From the NCBI RefSeq assembly GCF_009827515.1, contig NZ_WTYO01000001.1, forward strand, positions 539,501 to 603,500: a stretch of DNA of 64,000 nucleotides, written 5' to 3'. A program made the translations under genes and the position numbers. The notes under the pieces were generated by a model. It ran no database searches, was not told where the DNA came from, and was given only the letters and a program-made list of their open reading frames with translations. The stretch comes from Pelagerythrobacter marinus. GTDB taxonomy: Bacteria > Pseudomonadota > Alphaproteobacteria > Sphingomonadales > Sphingomonadaceae. Positions 1-10,317 of the stretch are shown here, one piece after another; the stretch's first letter is position 1, and every line of letters starts with the position of its first letter.

Positions 1-391
1 CCGCCTTGGCCATGTCGTAGATCGTGAGGAGCGCGGTGCAAGCCGCTGTCAACGCTTCCATTTCCACGCCGGTTCGCCCGGTCAGCGAGGCCCGGGCGGT
101 GACGTCCAGCCCATCGTCGCGGAACGCGAAGTCGATCGTCACCGCGTCGAGCGCGAGCGGGTGGCACAGCGGGATCAGGTCGCCGGTCTTCTTCGCCGCC
201 ATGATCCCGGCGATGCGCGCGGCGGCGAGCACGTCGCCTTTCGGCAGGTCGCCGTCGCGGATCGCGGCGAGCGTTTCCGGGCGCATGGCGATTCGTCCGC
301 GCGCCGTGGCCGAGCGCGTGGTTTCGGCCTTGCCGCCGACATCGACCATGCGGGCCGCGCCACTTGCATCGAGATGGGTCAGCCCGGCCAT
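1..391 (-). CDS. moaC: Cyclic pyranopterin monophosphate synthase MoaC (3' end outside window)
   Basis: MoaC converts the GTP-derived 3',8-cyclo intermediate to cyclic pyranopterin monophosphate in molybdenum cofactor synthesis. Reading leftward from an ATG at 391 gives about 130 codons with family signatures: a start [20 protein letters not shown], a central PLCHPL segment, and TGVEMEAL followed by LLTIYDM near the edge. The reading frame has no stop before base 1, so the C-terminus lies outside. It sits downstream of trpC in the same orientation, a common pairing in sphingomonads, but a terminator lies between them, so it may have its own promoter in 392-445. Confidence 0.9.
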   Translation of the reverse strand, partial: MAGLTHLDASGAARMVDVGGKAETTRSATARGRIAMRPETLAAIRDGDLPKGDVLAAARIAGIMAAKKTGDLIPLCHPLALDAVTIDFAFRDDGLDVTARASLTGRTGVEMEALTAACTALLTIYDMAKA

Positions 392-445
392 AGGGGCCCC
401 CGCTTTCCTGTTGGACATGGACCGCGTGTTACACTGTCCTGGAGC

Positions 446-471
446 AAAAAAGGGGCCGCTGCATCGGCCCC
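446..471 (-). terminator. Rho-independent terminator after trpC
   Basis: On the minus strand a perfect 7-bp GC stem (GGGGCCG / CGGCCCC, loop of 6) is followed directly by a run of six T. It lies about 145 bases past the trpC stop and 55 bases before the moaC start. The 472-616 stretch between it and trpC is GC-rich and shows no gene I can support. Confidence 0.8.
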
Positions 472-616
472 CGCAGCCGCCCCGCCGATGGCGCGCGCGA
501 AGCGGCCGGCGCCGGGGGCGCGGCGGGGCGCGCGGCATGCGAGGCGCGGGGGCGAGGAGGGGGCGGGCAGGGCCATCGGCCGCAGGTCTTGCCAGATGCG
601 GCCGGTGTAGGAAAGT

Positions 617-1402
617 TCAGCCTTCGAGCAGGCTGCGCGTCGCGCGTTCGACGTCGTCCTGGCGCATCAGGCTCTCGCCGACCAGGAAGGCGCGCACCCC
701 GGCTGCGGCCAGCCGCCGGCAATCGGCGTGGGTGGCGATCCCGCTTTCCCCCACCAGCAGCGCCCCTTCGGGCGCCCGCGGGGCGAGCCGCTCGGTCGTG
801 GCGAGATCGGTTTCGAAGGTCCGCAGGTCGCGGTTGTTGACCCCGATCAGGCGCGAGCGCAGCCGCGCGGCGCGCTCCATCTCCGCCTCGTCGTGGACTT
901 CGACCAGCACGTCCATCCCGCGTTCGAGCGCGGCCGCCTCGATCTCCGCCATGGCGCCATCGTCCAGCGCGGCGACGATCACCAGGATCGCGTCGGCGCC
1001 GATCGCGCGCGCTTCGGCCACTTGCCAGGGATCGACCATGAAATCCTTGCGCAGTACCGGCAGGTCGCAGGCGGCGCGCGCGTCCACCAGGTAATCCTCG
1101 TGCCCCTGGAAATGGGGGGCGTCGGTCAGGACCGAAAGGCAGGCCGCGCCCCCGGCCTGGTAGGCCAGGGCATGTTCGGCCGGGCGAAAATCGGGCCGGA
1201 TCAATCCCTTGGACGGCGATGCTTTCTTGATTTCCGCGATCAGGGCGAAGCCGCGATGCGCCTTTTCGGCCAGGGCGCGGGCGAACCCGCGCGGGGGCGT
1301 GCCCGCGGCGGCGGCGCGGTCGAGATCGTCGAACGTGGCGCGCGCCCGGCGGGCGGCCACTTCCTCGCGCTTGACGGCGCAGATCTGGTCGAGCTTGTTC
1401 AT
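617..1402 (-). CDS. trpC: Indole-3-glycerol phosphate synthase
   Basis: TrpC closes the ring of 1-(o-carboxyphenylamino)-1-deoxyribulose 5-phosphate to give indole-3-glycerol phosphate in tryptophan synthesis (cytosol). The 261-residue length is normal for the monofunctional enzyme. Visible TIM-barrel motifs in order are [11 protein letters not shown] with the catalytic Lys, LRKDF with the second Lys, the VEVH Glu, GVNNRDL, and the phosphate-binding GESGI and LVGESLM. The start ATG at 1402 gives the usual MNKLDQI beginning. The other trp genes are not in the window. A terminator follows at 446-471 and a repeat array lies upstream. Confidence 0.95.
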   Translation of the reverse strand: MNKLDQICAVKREEVAARRARATFDDLDRAAAAGTPPRGFARALAEKAHRGFALIAEIKKASPSKGLIRPDFRPAEHALAYQAGGAACLSVLTDAPHFQGHEDYLVDARAACDLPVLRKDFMVDPWQVAEARAIGADAILVIVAALDDGAMAEIEAAALERGMDVLVEVHDEAEMERAARLRSRLIGVNNRDLRTFETDLATTERLAPRAPEGALLVGESGIATHADCRRLAAAGVRAFLVGESLMRQDDVERATRSLLEG

Positions 1403-1456
1403 CGGGTGTGCCTATGGCCTGCCCGCGCGCGCCTGTCGACGGGCAGTTTGTTGAAG

Positions 1457-1629
1457 CGGCACCAGCCCGCACCCCCGCCCGGCCACCCAACGACAGGGTA
1501 TTCTATGGGTGGCCGGGCGGGGGTGCGGGCCGGTGCCGCCCCAAAGGGGGTGGCCGGGCGGGGGTGCGGGCCGGTGCCGCCCCAAAGGGGGTGGCCGGGT
1601 GGGGGTGCGGGCCGGTGCCGCCCCAAAGA
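1457..1629. repeat. 41-bp GC-rich direct repeat array with a large inverted copy
   Basis: Three direct copies with a 41-bp period start at 1507, 1548 and 1589 (core GGGTGGCCGGGCGGGGGTGC). An inverted copy lies at 1457-1488. The inverted copy and the first direct copy can form a 32-bp stem with one mismatch and an 18-base loop. The array fills the gap between the SDR gene stop and the trpC start, both on the minus strand. I infer an intergenic repeat family of the host; no coding frame in it looks real. Confidence 0.85.
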
Positions 1630-1637
1630 GAATCACG

Positions 1638-2399
1638 CTAGAGCGAATAGCCGCCGTCGGTCACCAGCACGGCGCCGGTGGTGGAAGCGGCCGCGTCGGA
1701 CAGGAGGAAGCCGACCTGGCCGGCGATTTCCTCCGCCGCGGCATAGCGGCCGAGCGGGGTCGCCATTTCGGCCATCGCCTTCAGCGCCGCCGCGCGGTCG
1801 CCGCCGTGTTCGCGCACGAGATCCTGGAAGAAGGGGGCCTGGTCCCAGATCGGGGTATCGACTCCGCCCGGTGCCACCGCATTGACGCGCAGCCCCTGCG
1901 GCGCGCCTTCTTTCGCCGCGACTTTGGCCAGCTGGATCAGCGCCGCTTTCGATGCGCCGTAGGCGGCGGTGCCCGGTTCGGCCTTCACCCCGCTGATGGA
2001 GGCGGTCACGACCACGCTGCCCGCGCCGGGGATGGCCCGCATCGCCGCGCGCAGGGCGAGGAACGCCCCGTCGAGGTTGACCGCCATGACGCGCCGCCAC
2101 TCGGCGAAATCGCATTCCGCGATCGGCGCGCCCGAGGCGATCCCGGCATTGACGACCGCATGATCGAGCGGGCCCATTCCGTCCAGCCCGTCCCACAGCG
2201 CGGGATCGGCGACGTCGCCGACCACGCGCCGGCAGTCGCACGACAGCGCCAGCCGGTCGAGCGCCGCGCGGTCGCGATCGACGAGCACGAGGCGCGCGAT
2301 CCCCTGCGCGTCGAGCCAGCGGCAGGTCGCCGCGCCAATGCCCGATGCGGCCCCGGTGACGAGGGCGGCCCGGCCGGAAAAGTCGAACGATGCGGTCAT
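1638..2399 (-). CDS. SDR family NAD(P)-dependent oxidoreductase
   Basis: This is a classical short-chain dehydrogenase/reductase of 253 residues, the usual size. The Rossmann glycine motif TGAASGIG is at residues 15-22, NAG at 84-86, and the catalytic triad is S134, Y147 and K151 (YGASK). The C-terminus ends with the typical TDGGYSL. The sequence does not fix the substrate. The nearest neighbour upstream is the response regulator at 2509-3927 on the same strand, 109 bases away, so cotranscription is possible but not shown. Confidence 0.85.
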   Translation of the reverse strand: MTASFDFSGRAALVTGAASGIGAATCRWLDAQGIARLVLVDRDRAALDRLALSCDCRRVVGDVADPALWDGLDGMGPLDHAVVNAGIASGAPIAECDFAEWRRVMAVNLDGAFLALRAAMRAIPGAGSVVVTASISGVKAEPGTAAYGASKAALIQLAKVAAKEGAPQGLRVNAVAPGGVDTPIWDQAPFFQDLVREHGGDRAAALKAMAEMATPLGRYAAAEEIAGQVGFLLSDAAASTTGAVLVTDGGYSL

Positions 2400-2508
2400 G
2401 CCGGACGGCTTAGGCGGCCCGGCGGCCGGGCGCCATGCCTTTTCGGGGGCGCGTGCCTTGCGGGAAAGATGCCCTGAGGGGAGCGTTCGGGTGCCCGGCG
2501 GCGCGCCG

Positions 2509-3927
2509 TCAGGCGGCGTTGTCGATGCCGAGATCGCTGAGCTTGCGATAGAGGGTCGAGCGGCCGATCCCGAGCCGCCGGGCGACTTCGGTCATGCGGC
2601 CGCGATAGTGGCCGATGGCGAGACGGATCACGTCGGCTTCGATATCCTCCAGCGCGCGCAAGTTGCCGTCGTCGGTATAGAGCATGACGCCGGCCCCCTC
2701 GTTGACCGCGGCGGGCGGATCGTCGGGTTCGCCGACCATTTCCACCAGCTGCGGGAAATTCTCTGTCGTCAGCGTTTCGCCGTCGCAATAGACGGCGGCG
2801 CGGAACAGCACCGATTGCAGCTGGCGCACGTTGCCCGGCCAGTCGAACGCGGCCAGCAATTGCAGCGCGGCGTCGGAAATCGCGTGGTGGCGCAGGCCCG
2901 GCTGTTCGCCGATGCGGGCGAGGAAATGCCGGGTCAGCGCGGGAACGTCGCCCTGCCGTTCGCGCAGCGGGGGCAGGACGATCGTGGTGGCCGAAACCGC
3001 TTCCAGCAGGCGTTGTTCGAAATGGCCGGTCGCGACCAGGTCGGCCAGCGGCAGGTTGCTGGCGCTGATCAGGCGCACGTCGACGCGGAAGCCGTGGCGC
3101 GCGCCGATCGGGCGGACGATGCCCTGTTCGAGGCACTCGGCCAGCTTGCCCTGGATCGCCGGGTCGAGCCGGTCGATCTCGTCCAGCACCAGCGTGCCCC
3201 CGTCGCAATGCTGCAATGCGCCCACCTGGCGCTCGAACGCGCCGGGAAAGGCATTCTGTTCGTGGCCGAACAGGATCGATTCGATCGAACTGGCCGGGAC
3301 CCCGCCGATGTTGATCGAGCGGATCGGGGCCTTGGCCCGCGGGCTGGCCGCGTGCATCGCGCGGATCAGCATTTCCTTGCCGGTGCCGCTTTCCCCCTCG
3401 ATCAGCACGTGGCCGTGCCCGCGCGCGGCCTTGGCCGCGCGGGCGAGCGCGGTGCGGAACGATGGCGCGGTGCCGATCATCGCGTCGAAATCGAGCGAGG
3501 TCGGCATCTTCTCGGTCAGCGGCTGCAGCTCGTCGCGCGGGGCCTCGTGCCTGGTCGCGCTGCGCAGGGCCTGCATCAGGCGGTCGGGCGCGACCGGCTT
3601 GACCAGGTAGTCGGTGGCGCCCGCGCGCATGGCCTCGACCGCCAGCAGCGGGCTGGAACTGGTCGTCAGCATCAGCACGGGCAGGGCGGGGCGGCGGCTC
3701 TTCAGCTCCTCGATCAGGCTGCAGGCATCGTCGCCCGGCACCCACTGGTCGAGGATGATCGCGGCCAGCTGCATGCCCTGGCGGGTGCCGAGCGTGGCGA
3801 TCGCGGTTTCCGAATCGTTCACCACCAGCGTGCGCCACCCTTCGCGCGCGGCGAGCGCGGTGATGAGCCGGCTCTGGGCCGGTTCGTCGTCGATCAGCAT
3901 CAAGAGGCGCGATTCGCTTTCGGCCAT
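2509..3927 (-). CDS. NtrC-type response regulator with altered GAFTGA loop
   Basis: The 472-residue protein has a receiver domain (acidic pocket D13/D14, likely phosphoacceptor D60, K111), an AAA+ domain (Walker A GESGTGKE near 179-186, Walker B LVLDEI 247-252, LPPLRER near 319-325) and a C-terminal Fis-type helix-turn-helix. In NtrC-family activators the GAFTGA loop contacts sigma-54; here the same place reads NAFPGA (226-231). It may therefore work without sigma-54, perhaps as a repressor or a sigma-70 regulator, as known for a few relatives such as TyrR. No histidine kinase is adjacent. Confidence 0.85.
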   Translation of the reverse strand: MAESESRLLMLIDDEPAQSRLITALAAREGWRTLVVNDSETAIATLGTRQGMQLAAIILDQWVPGDDACSLIEELKSRRPALPVLMLTTSSSPLLAVEAMRAGATDYLVKPVAPDRLMQALRSATRHEAPRDELQPLTEKMPTSLDFDAMIGTAPSFRTALARAAKAARGHGHVLIEGESGTGKEMLIRAMHAASPRAKAPIRSINIGGVPASSIESILFGHEQNAFPGAFERQVGALQHCDGGTLVLDEIDRLDPAIQGKLAECLEQGIVRPIGARHGFRVDVRLISASNLPLADLVATGHFEQRLLEAVSATTIVLPPLRERQGDVPALTRHFLARIGEQPGLRHHAISDAALQLLAAFDWPGNVRQLQSVLFRAAVYCDGETLTTENFPQLVEMVGEPDDPPAAVNEGAGVMLYTDDGNLRALEDIEADVIRLAIGHYRGRMTEVARRLGIGRSTLYRKLSDLGIDNAA

Positions 3928-4095
3928 TGGTCCCCAAACCGTCCCGTTGCGGTACAGGTCTTCGCTCTAGGGCGCGGGGGTAAAGGTCCGATTAAGGCTG
4001 TTGTGCCGCGTGCCAACGAATGCGCCGCACTTGAAGCCGGGCGCGGCGCGCGATAGACCGCTGCCCGACAGTTCTATCCAGGGGAAACGACATCA

Positions 4096-4221
4096 ATGGC
4101 TTCGGGTAACGACATGAAGGCAGCCAACGAGACGTATGGCGGCTTCATCAGCCTTCTCAAGTGGTCGGTGCCGATCGTCGCGGCCATCGTGCTGCTGATC
4201 GTCCTCCTGATCGCCAGCTGA
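4096..4221 (+). CDS. aa3-type cytochrome c oxidase subunit IV
   Basis: This 41-residue protein has a soluble start (MASGNDMKAANETYGGF) and one transmembrane helix (about 24-40), matching the small bacterial subunit IV family of aa3 oxidases. It binds at the edge of the oxidase in the inner membrane. An AGGGG ribosome site lies upstream of the ATG. It precedes the transhydrogenase genes by 14 bases, an arrangement I recall from other alphaproteobacteria. The gene overlaps a longer but unsupported start for pntAA. Confidence 0.8.
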   Translation: MASGNDMKAANETYGGFISLLKWSVPIVAAIVLLIVLLIAS

Positions 4222-4235
4222 CCGCCGCCGGCGCC

Positions 4236-5360
4236 TTGCGGATCGCGGTCCTGAAAGAGCGGGCCCCGGGGGAAACCCGGGTCGCCGCCACGCCCGAAAC
4301 GGTCAAGAAGTTCCTGGCGCTCGGCGCCGGCGTCGCGGTGGAGGAAGGCGCGGGCGCTGCCGCGTCGATCACCGATGCCGCCTATCGCGAAGCCGGGGCC
4401 GACGTCGTGCCCGGCCCGCAGGCGGTGGAGGAGGCGGACATCGTCCTCGGCATCCAGGCGCCCGACGTCATGGCGCTGGCCGGCGCCCGGCCGGGGGCCA
4501 TGGTCGCCGCGCTGTTCGATCCCTTCGCCCGGGGCGACCGGGTCCAGGCCTATGCCGATGCCGGGTTCGAGGCGCTGTCGATGGAATTCATGCCGCGCAT
4601 CACGCGCGCGCAGAGCATGGACGTGCTTTCCAGCCAGTCGAACCTTGCCGGCTACAAGGCGGTGCTGGCGGCGGCGAACGTCTATGGCCGCGCCTTCCCG
4701 ATGATGATGACCGCCGCCGGCACGGTGCAGGCGGCCAAGGTCTTCGTGATGGGCGTGGGCGTCGCCGGGCTGCAGGCGATCGCCACCGCCAAGCGGCTGG
4801 GCGCGCAGGTTTCGGCGACCGATGTCCGGTCGGCGACGAAAGAGCAGATCCTCTCGCTCGGCGCCAAGCCGATCTTCGTCGAGAACGTCGCCGGGATCGA
4901 GGGCGAGGGATCGGGCGGCTACGCGACCGAGATGAGCGAGGAATACAAGGCCGCGCAGGCCGAGCTGGTTTCGGGCCATATCGCCAAGCAGGATATCGTC
5001 ATAACCACCGCGCTGATCCCGGGCCGGCCCGCGCCGCGGCTGATCTCGGACGAACAGATCGCCAGCATGAAGGCGGGCAGCGTGATCTTCGATCTGGCGG
5101 TGGCCCAGGGGGGCAATGTCGAGGGCGCGGCGGCGGATGACGTGGTGGAGAGGCACGGCGTGAAGATCGTCGGCTATTCGAACACCGCGGGCCATCTTGC
5201 TGCCGATGCCTCGGCCCTGTTCGCCCGCAACCACTACAACTTCCTGTCCGCCTTCTGGGACAAGGAAGCGGGCAAGCCCGTGCTCGACGAGGAGATCGGC
5301 AATGCCGTGCGCCTGACGCAGGGCGGCAGGATCGTGAACGAGAGGTTGGGCAGCGCGTAA
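4236..5360 (+). CDS. pntAA: NAD(P) transhydrogenase subunit alpha part 1
   Basis: This is the NAD(H)-binding domain I subunit of the proton-translocating transhydrogenase, which makes NADPH from NADH using proton-motive force. About 374 residues begin RIAVLKERAPGETRVAATPE, the universal family start. A nucleotide-binding region (VMGVGVAGLQA) and the mobile-loop area (AIATAKRLGAQVSATDVR) follow. The ATG at 4161 would add a nonsense extension overlapping the subunit IV gene, so the TTG at 4236 is preferred although no strong ribosome site is visible. The alpha chain is split in two, as usual in alphaproteobacteria. Confidence 0.9.
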   Translation: MRIAVLKERAPGETRVAATPETVKKFLALGAGVAVEEGAGAAASITDAAYREAGADVVPGPQAVEEADIVLGIQAPDVMALAGARPGAMVAALFDPFARGDRVQAYADAGFEALSMEFMPRITRAQSMDVLSSQSNLAGYKAVLAAANVYGRAFPMMMTAAGTVQAAKVFVMGVGVAGLQAIATAKRLGAQVSATDVRSATKEQILSLGAKPIFVENVAGIEGEGSGGYATEMSEEYKAAQAELVSGHIAKQDIVITTALIPGRPAPRLISDEQIASMKAGSVIFDLAVAQGGNVEGAAADDVVERHGVKIVGYSNTAGHLAADASALFARNHYNFLSAFWDKEAGKPVLDEEIGNAVRLTQGGRIVNERLGSA

Positions 5361-5384
5361 TTCCGGCCCGGGGAGGGGCCCTTC

Positions 5385-5668
5385 ATGGACTTCATTTCGA
5401 TCCTGTCGATCTTCGTGCTGGCGTGTTTCGTCGGCTATTACGTGGTCTGGTCGGTCACGCCCGCGCTGCACACGCCGCTGATGGCGGTGACCAATGCGAT
5501 CTCCTCGGTGATTATCGTCGGCGCGCTGATCGCTGCGGCGGAAGCCGGCAGCCCGGCGGCCAAGTGGCTCGGGCTGGCGGGCGTGGTGCTCGCCAGCGTC
5601 AACATCTTCGGCGGTTTCGCGGTGACCGAGCGGATGCTCGCGATGTACAAGAAGAAGGAGAAGAAGTG

Positions 5669-5669
<1 letters not shown>
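5385..5669 (+). CDS. pntAB: NAD(P) transhydrogenase subunit alpha part 2
   Basis: This is the membrane domain II part of the split alpha chain: 94 residues with three hydrophobic helices and a Lys-rich cytoplasmic tail (MYKKKEKK). It forms part of the proton channel with PntB. An AGGGG-type ribosome site precedes the ATG. The stop codon overlaps the pntB start (TGATG), implying translational coupling. Confidence 0.93.
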
Positions 5670-7147
<1,478 letters not shown>

Positions 7148-7196
7148 GGGCGACCGGCCGCAAGCGCGCGGGGCCGCCGCGCTGGCATCCGCCGCG

Positions 7197-8360
7197 GTGC
7201 CCGCCTGGGCCGAGACCATCACCGTCGCGCCGGGCGAAGGCGCGCAGGAGCGGCTGCAGGAAGCGCTGATCCTGGCCGAGCCGGGGGACGAGATCGTGCT
7301 CGCCGCCGGTCGCTTCGCGCTGACCGACGGCCTCTCGCTCGATGTCGACAACGTCACCTTGCGCGGCGCGGGGATGGAAGCGAGCGTGCTCGACTTCAGC
7401 GGGCAGCAGGGATCGGGCGAGGGCCTGCTCGTCACGTCCGACGGGGTGACCCTGCGCGATTTCGCGGTCGAGAACCCGAAAGGCGACGGGATCAAGTCCA
7501 AGGGCGCCGACGATATCGTCTATCACGCGATCCGGGTGACATGGACCGCGGGGCCCAGGGCCAGCAACGGCGCCTATGGCATCTACCCGGTCGAAAGCAC
7601 CAATATCCTGGTCTACGGCAGCGAGGTTTCCGGCGCGTCGGACGCGGGCATCTACGTCGGGCAGTCGAGCCGGATCACCGTGCGCAACTCGGTCGCGACC
7701 GACAATGTCGCGGGGATCGAGATAGAGAACAGCCGCAACGCCATCGTCGAACGCAATTTCGTCAGCCGCAATACCGGCGGCATCCTGGTGTTCGACCTGC
7801 CCGATCTGCCGGTGATGGGCGGGGGCAACGTGCTGGTGCGCCACAATCTCGTCGCGTCGAACACGACTGCCAATTTCGCGCCGGAAGGCAATATCGTCGC
7901 CAGCGTCCCGCGCGGCACCGGGATCATGGTGATGGCGAACGAGAACGTGTGGGTCGGCCAGAACCTTCTCTACGACAACCCGACCGCGCCGATCATGGTC
8001 ATCGCCTATCCGATGGCCTTCGACGACCCGGACTACAACCCTTACCCGCGCGACGTCACGATCGATCGGAACATGGTCGACGAAGGCGGCACCGATCCGC
8101 AGATCGAAGGGGCCGAAAGCCTGCTCGCCGCCTTCGGCGGGGCGCTGCCCCCGGTGATGTGGGACGGCCTCTCCGCAGGCGAGGAGCGGGCGACGCTGTG
8201 GGTCCATCCCGACCTGCCCGGCTGGTCGCTCAATCTTCCCGCGCAGGGCGAAGGCATGGCCGGGGCCCGGCCCGGGCCGCTGGAGGCTCCCGAGCCGGGG
8301 CCGGCGATCTCGACCGAGAACTGGGGCGCGGGCGCCGAGCTGGAGGCGCGGATCCGGTGA
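7197..8360 (+). CDS. Parallel beta-helix repeat protein, periplasmic or surface (start uncertain)
   Basis: About 387 residues contain many short NxV/ITVRNS-type repeats typical of right-handed parallel beta-helices (family like TIGR03805). Function is unknown; the family travels with a diheme cytochrome, which is the next gene here (4-bp overlap at 8357-8360). The reading frame upstream of the GTG at 7197 encodes an Ala-rich stretch ending AWA before ETI, a clear signal-peptide tail, but contains no ATG, GTG or TTG before an in-frame stop at 7131-7133. The annotated start is therefore only the first standard codon; the true start is non-standard or disturbed by a frameshift. Confidence 0.75.
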   Translation: MPAWAETITVAPGEGAQERLQEALILAEPGDEIVLAAGRFALTDGLSLDVDNVTLRGAGMEASVLDFSGQQGSGEGLLVTSDGVTLRDFAVENPKGDGIKSKGADDIVYHAIRVTWTAGPRASNGAYGIYPVESTNILVYGSEVSGASDAGIYVGQSSRITVRNSVATDNVAGIEIENSRNAIVERNFVSRNTGGILVFDLPDLPVMGGGNVLVRHNLVASNTTANFAPEGNIVASVPRGTGIMVMANENVWVGQNLLYDNPTAPIMVIAYPMAFDDPDYNPYPRDVTIDRNMVDEGGTDPQIEGAESLLAAFGGALPPVMWDGLSAGEERATLWVHPDLPGWSLNLPAQGEGMAGARPGPLEAPEPGPAISTENWGAGAELEARIR

Positions 8361-9406
8361 TCCGGCCCGCGCATGTCCTGGCCGCCGGCGCGCTCGCGCT
8401 GGCCGCTGCCGTGGCATTTCATCCGGGCGCAGGGCCTGCCGCCGCCGCCGCGGCCGAGCCCCCGCGGGTGAACGATGCCGCCGTGCAGCAGGGCATTCCG
8501 CGCACGCTCGCCGCCTTCGGCTTCTTCGCCGATGCGCCGGGGCAGGTGCCCGCCGCGCGGGTCGTCCCCTACCGGCTCAACACCCCGCTCTATTCCGACG
8601 GGGCGGAGAAGCTGCGGTTCCTCTACCTGCCCGAAGGCACGCACCTCGCCGCCGCGGGCGACGGCCTGCCCGAGATCCCGGTCGGGGCCGCGCTGATCAA
8701 GACTTTCGCCTTCGGCGAGGGGGCCGGGCGGCGGCTGATCGAAACGCGCGTCCTGCTCCACCGCGCGGACGGCTGGCTGGCCTTGCCCTACTTGTGGAAC
8801 GAGGCGCAGACCGAGGCCCGCCTCGCGCTGGCCGGGGCGCGGATCGACCTCGTAACCCCGCGGGGGGAGGCGATCAGCTACCGCGTCCCGAACAAGAACC
8901 AGTGCAAGGAATGCCACGGCCTCGACGGCGCGGTCGTCCCGATCGGGCCGAAGGCGCGCAACCTGGCGCAGGAATGGCTGGCCGCGATCGCCGCGCGGGG
9001 CATGATCGACCGCGTGCCGGACGGGGCCGACGCGCTGCCGCGCTGGGAAGGGGCGGCCGATGCCACGGGCGGGGCGCAGGTCACACTCGCGGCGCGCGCC
9101 TATCTCGACGTCAACTGCGCCCATTGCCACCGGCCGGGGGCGATGGCCTCCAACTCGGGGCTGGACCTGCGCTGGGAGCAGCGCGATCCGCGCGCGCTGG
9201 GCGTGATGAAGCGGCCGGTCGCCGCCGGGCGCGGTTCGGCCGGGCTTCTGTTCGCCGTCGTGCCGGGGAAGCCGCGCGAATCGATCCTGCTGCACCGCAT
9301 GGCGAGCGCCGAACCGGGCGTGGCCATGCCCGAACTGGGCAAGGCGACGGTCGATCCCGAGGGGGTGCGCGCGGTCGAACGCTGGATTGCCGCGATGGAG
9401 CCGTGA
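8357..9406 (+). CDS. SO2930-type diheme c-type cytochrome
   Basis: This 349-residue exported protein (N-terminal helix then an Ala-rich cleavage region) has two heme c motifs: CKECH near residue 183 and CAHCH near residue 254. Family knowledge (TIGR03806 type) pairs it with the beta-helix protein encoded just upstream. It starts with GTG overlapping the upstream stop (GTGA). It is presumably a periplasmic electron carrier, but its partner reaction is not known. Confidence 0.8.
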   Translation: MIRPAHVLAAGALALAAAVAFHPGAGPAAAAAAEPPRVNDAAVQQGIPRTLAAFGFFADAPGQVPAARVVPYRLNTPLYSDGAEKLRFLYLPEGTHLAAAGDGLPEIPVGAALIKTFAFGEGAGRRLIETRVLLHRADGWLALPYLWNEAQTEARLALAGARIDLVTPRGEAISYRVPNKNQCKECHGLDGAVVPIGPKARNLAQEWLAAIAARGMIDRVPDGADALPRWEGAADATGGAQVTLAARAYLDVNCAHCHRPGAMASNSGLDLRWEQRDPRALGVMKRPVAAGRGSAGLLFAVVPGKPRESILLHRMASAEPGVAMPELGKATVDPEGVRAVERWIAAMEP

Positions 9407-9547
9407 TCGGCCGGTGATCGGGCCGTGATTTCGGATCGCGCCCCGTGGCCCCGCGCGGCGGTGGGGATGGCGTCCGCCCCCGGCTGGACGCGCAGGCGGC
9501 GGTTTCGCTAAGGCAGCCCCCTCTTGCAGATCGGGGAAGGACGAACT

Positions 9548-10243
9548 TTGCGCAAGCTGGGGCTTATCGGCGGGATGAGCTGGGTTTCGACCCGGATCTA
9601 TTACGAGTGGATCAACCGCCTGGTGCAGCGCCGCACGCAGCCGATGGCGAGCGCGCCCCTGCTGATCGAGAGCCTCGACTTTGCCCAGCTCTACGGCCTG
9701 CACGAAGCCGACGACTGGGCCCGCGCGGCGCAGGTCCTGGGGGAATCGGCCCGCCGGCTGGAAGCGGCCGGCGCCGGGGCGATCGTGATCGCGGCCAATT
9801 CGATGCACAAGGTCTACGACGACGTGGCCGCGCAAGTCGACGTGCCGATCCTGCATATCGCCGAATGCGTCGGCCGGCGGATGAAGGCCGACGGGGTGGA
9901 CAGCGCCGCCCTGTTCGGCACGCGCAACGTGATGACCGAGAATTTCTACCGCCGGCGGCTCGTCGCCCACGGGGTGGACCTCCTGCCGCCCGACATGAAC
10001 AACGTCGAGGCGCTCGACCGGATCATCTACCAGGAACTGATGCTGGGCCGCGCGACGCGCGATTCGCAGCGCGCGCTGAAGACGATGATCACGCGCAAGG
10101 AACAGGACGGCGCGCAGGCGATCGTGCTCGCCTGCACCGAGCTGGAGATGATCGTCGATGTCGATGCCAACGTCCTGCCGATCTTCGATTCGGCGCGCAT
10201 CCATTGCGAGGCGGCGGTGGACTGGATCGTCGACGGGGCCTGA
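9548..10243 (+). CDS. Aspartate/glutamate racemase family protein
   Basis: The 231-residue protein starts with LGLIGGMSW, the phosphate-loop-like start of the Asp/Glu racemase family. The paired catalytic positions are IVIAANSMHK in the first half (Thr/Cys replaced by Ser in the NS motif) and LACTELEM with Cys in the second. YgeA-type enzymes have NTMH in the first site, so the Ser here is a small deviation that may alter activity. The TTG at 9548 is chosen because GGGGAAGGA lies 7 bases upstream; a TTG at 9524 would add eight residues. Confidence 0.8.
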   Translation: MRKLGLIGGMSWVSTRIYYEWINRLVQRRTQPMASAPLLIESLDFAQLYGLHEADDWARAAQVLGESARRLEAAGAGAIVIAANSMHKVYDDVAAQVDVPILHIAECVGRRMKADGVDSAALFGTRNVMTENFYRRRLVAHGVDLLPPDMNNVEALDRIIYQELMLGRATRDSQRALKTMITRKEQDGAQAIVLACTELEMIVDVDANVLPIFDSARIHCEAAVDWIVDGA

Positions 10244-10317
10244 TCGCGCGCCGGCCCGCCGGTGTTGCCCGATTGTTCCGGTTGTCGCGGCGACGGGGCT
10301 GACCTAGTCGCCCGGGC

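Noticed and set aside
379-576. 65-codon minus-strand frame in the trpC-moaC gap
   Set aside because: Low-complexity Ala/Pro/Arg content, no ribosome site, and it crosses the terminator at 446-471.
429-1490. 353-codon minus-strand frame overlapping trpC, extending into the 41-bp repeats
   Set aside because: It is a shadow of trpC in another frame; Arg/Gly/Pro-rich composition without any motif, as expected for GC-rich DNA.
8042-10204. 720-codon minus-strand frame opposite the cytochrome and racemase genes
   Set aside because: Antisense of two well-supported genes; no domain or signal visible.
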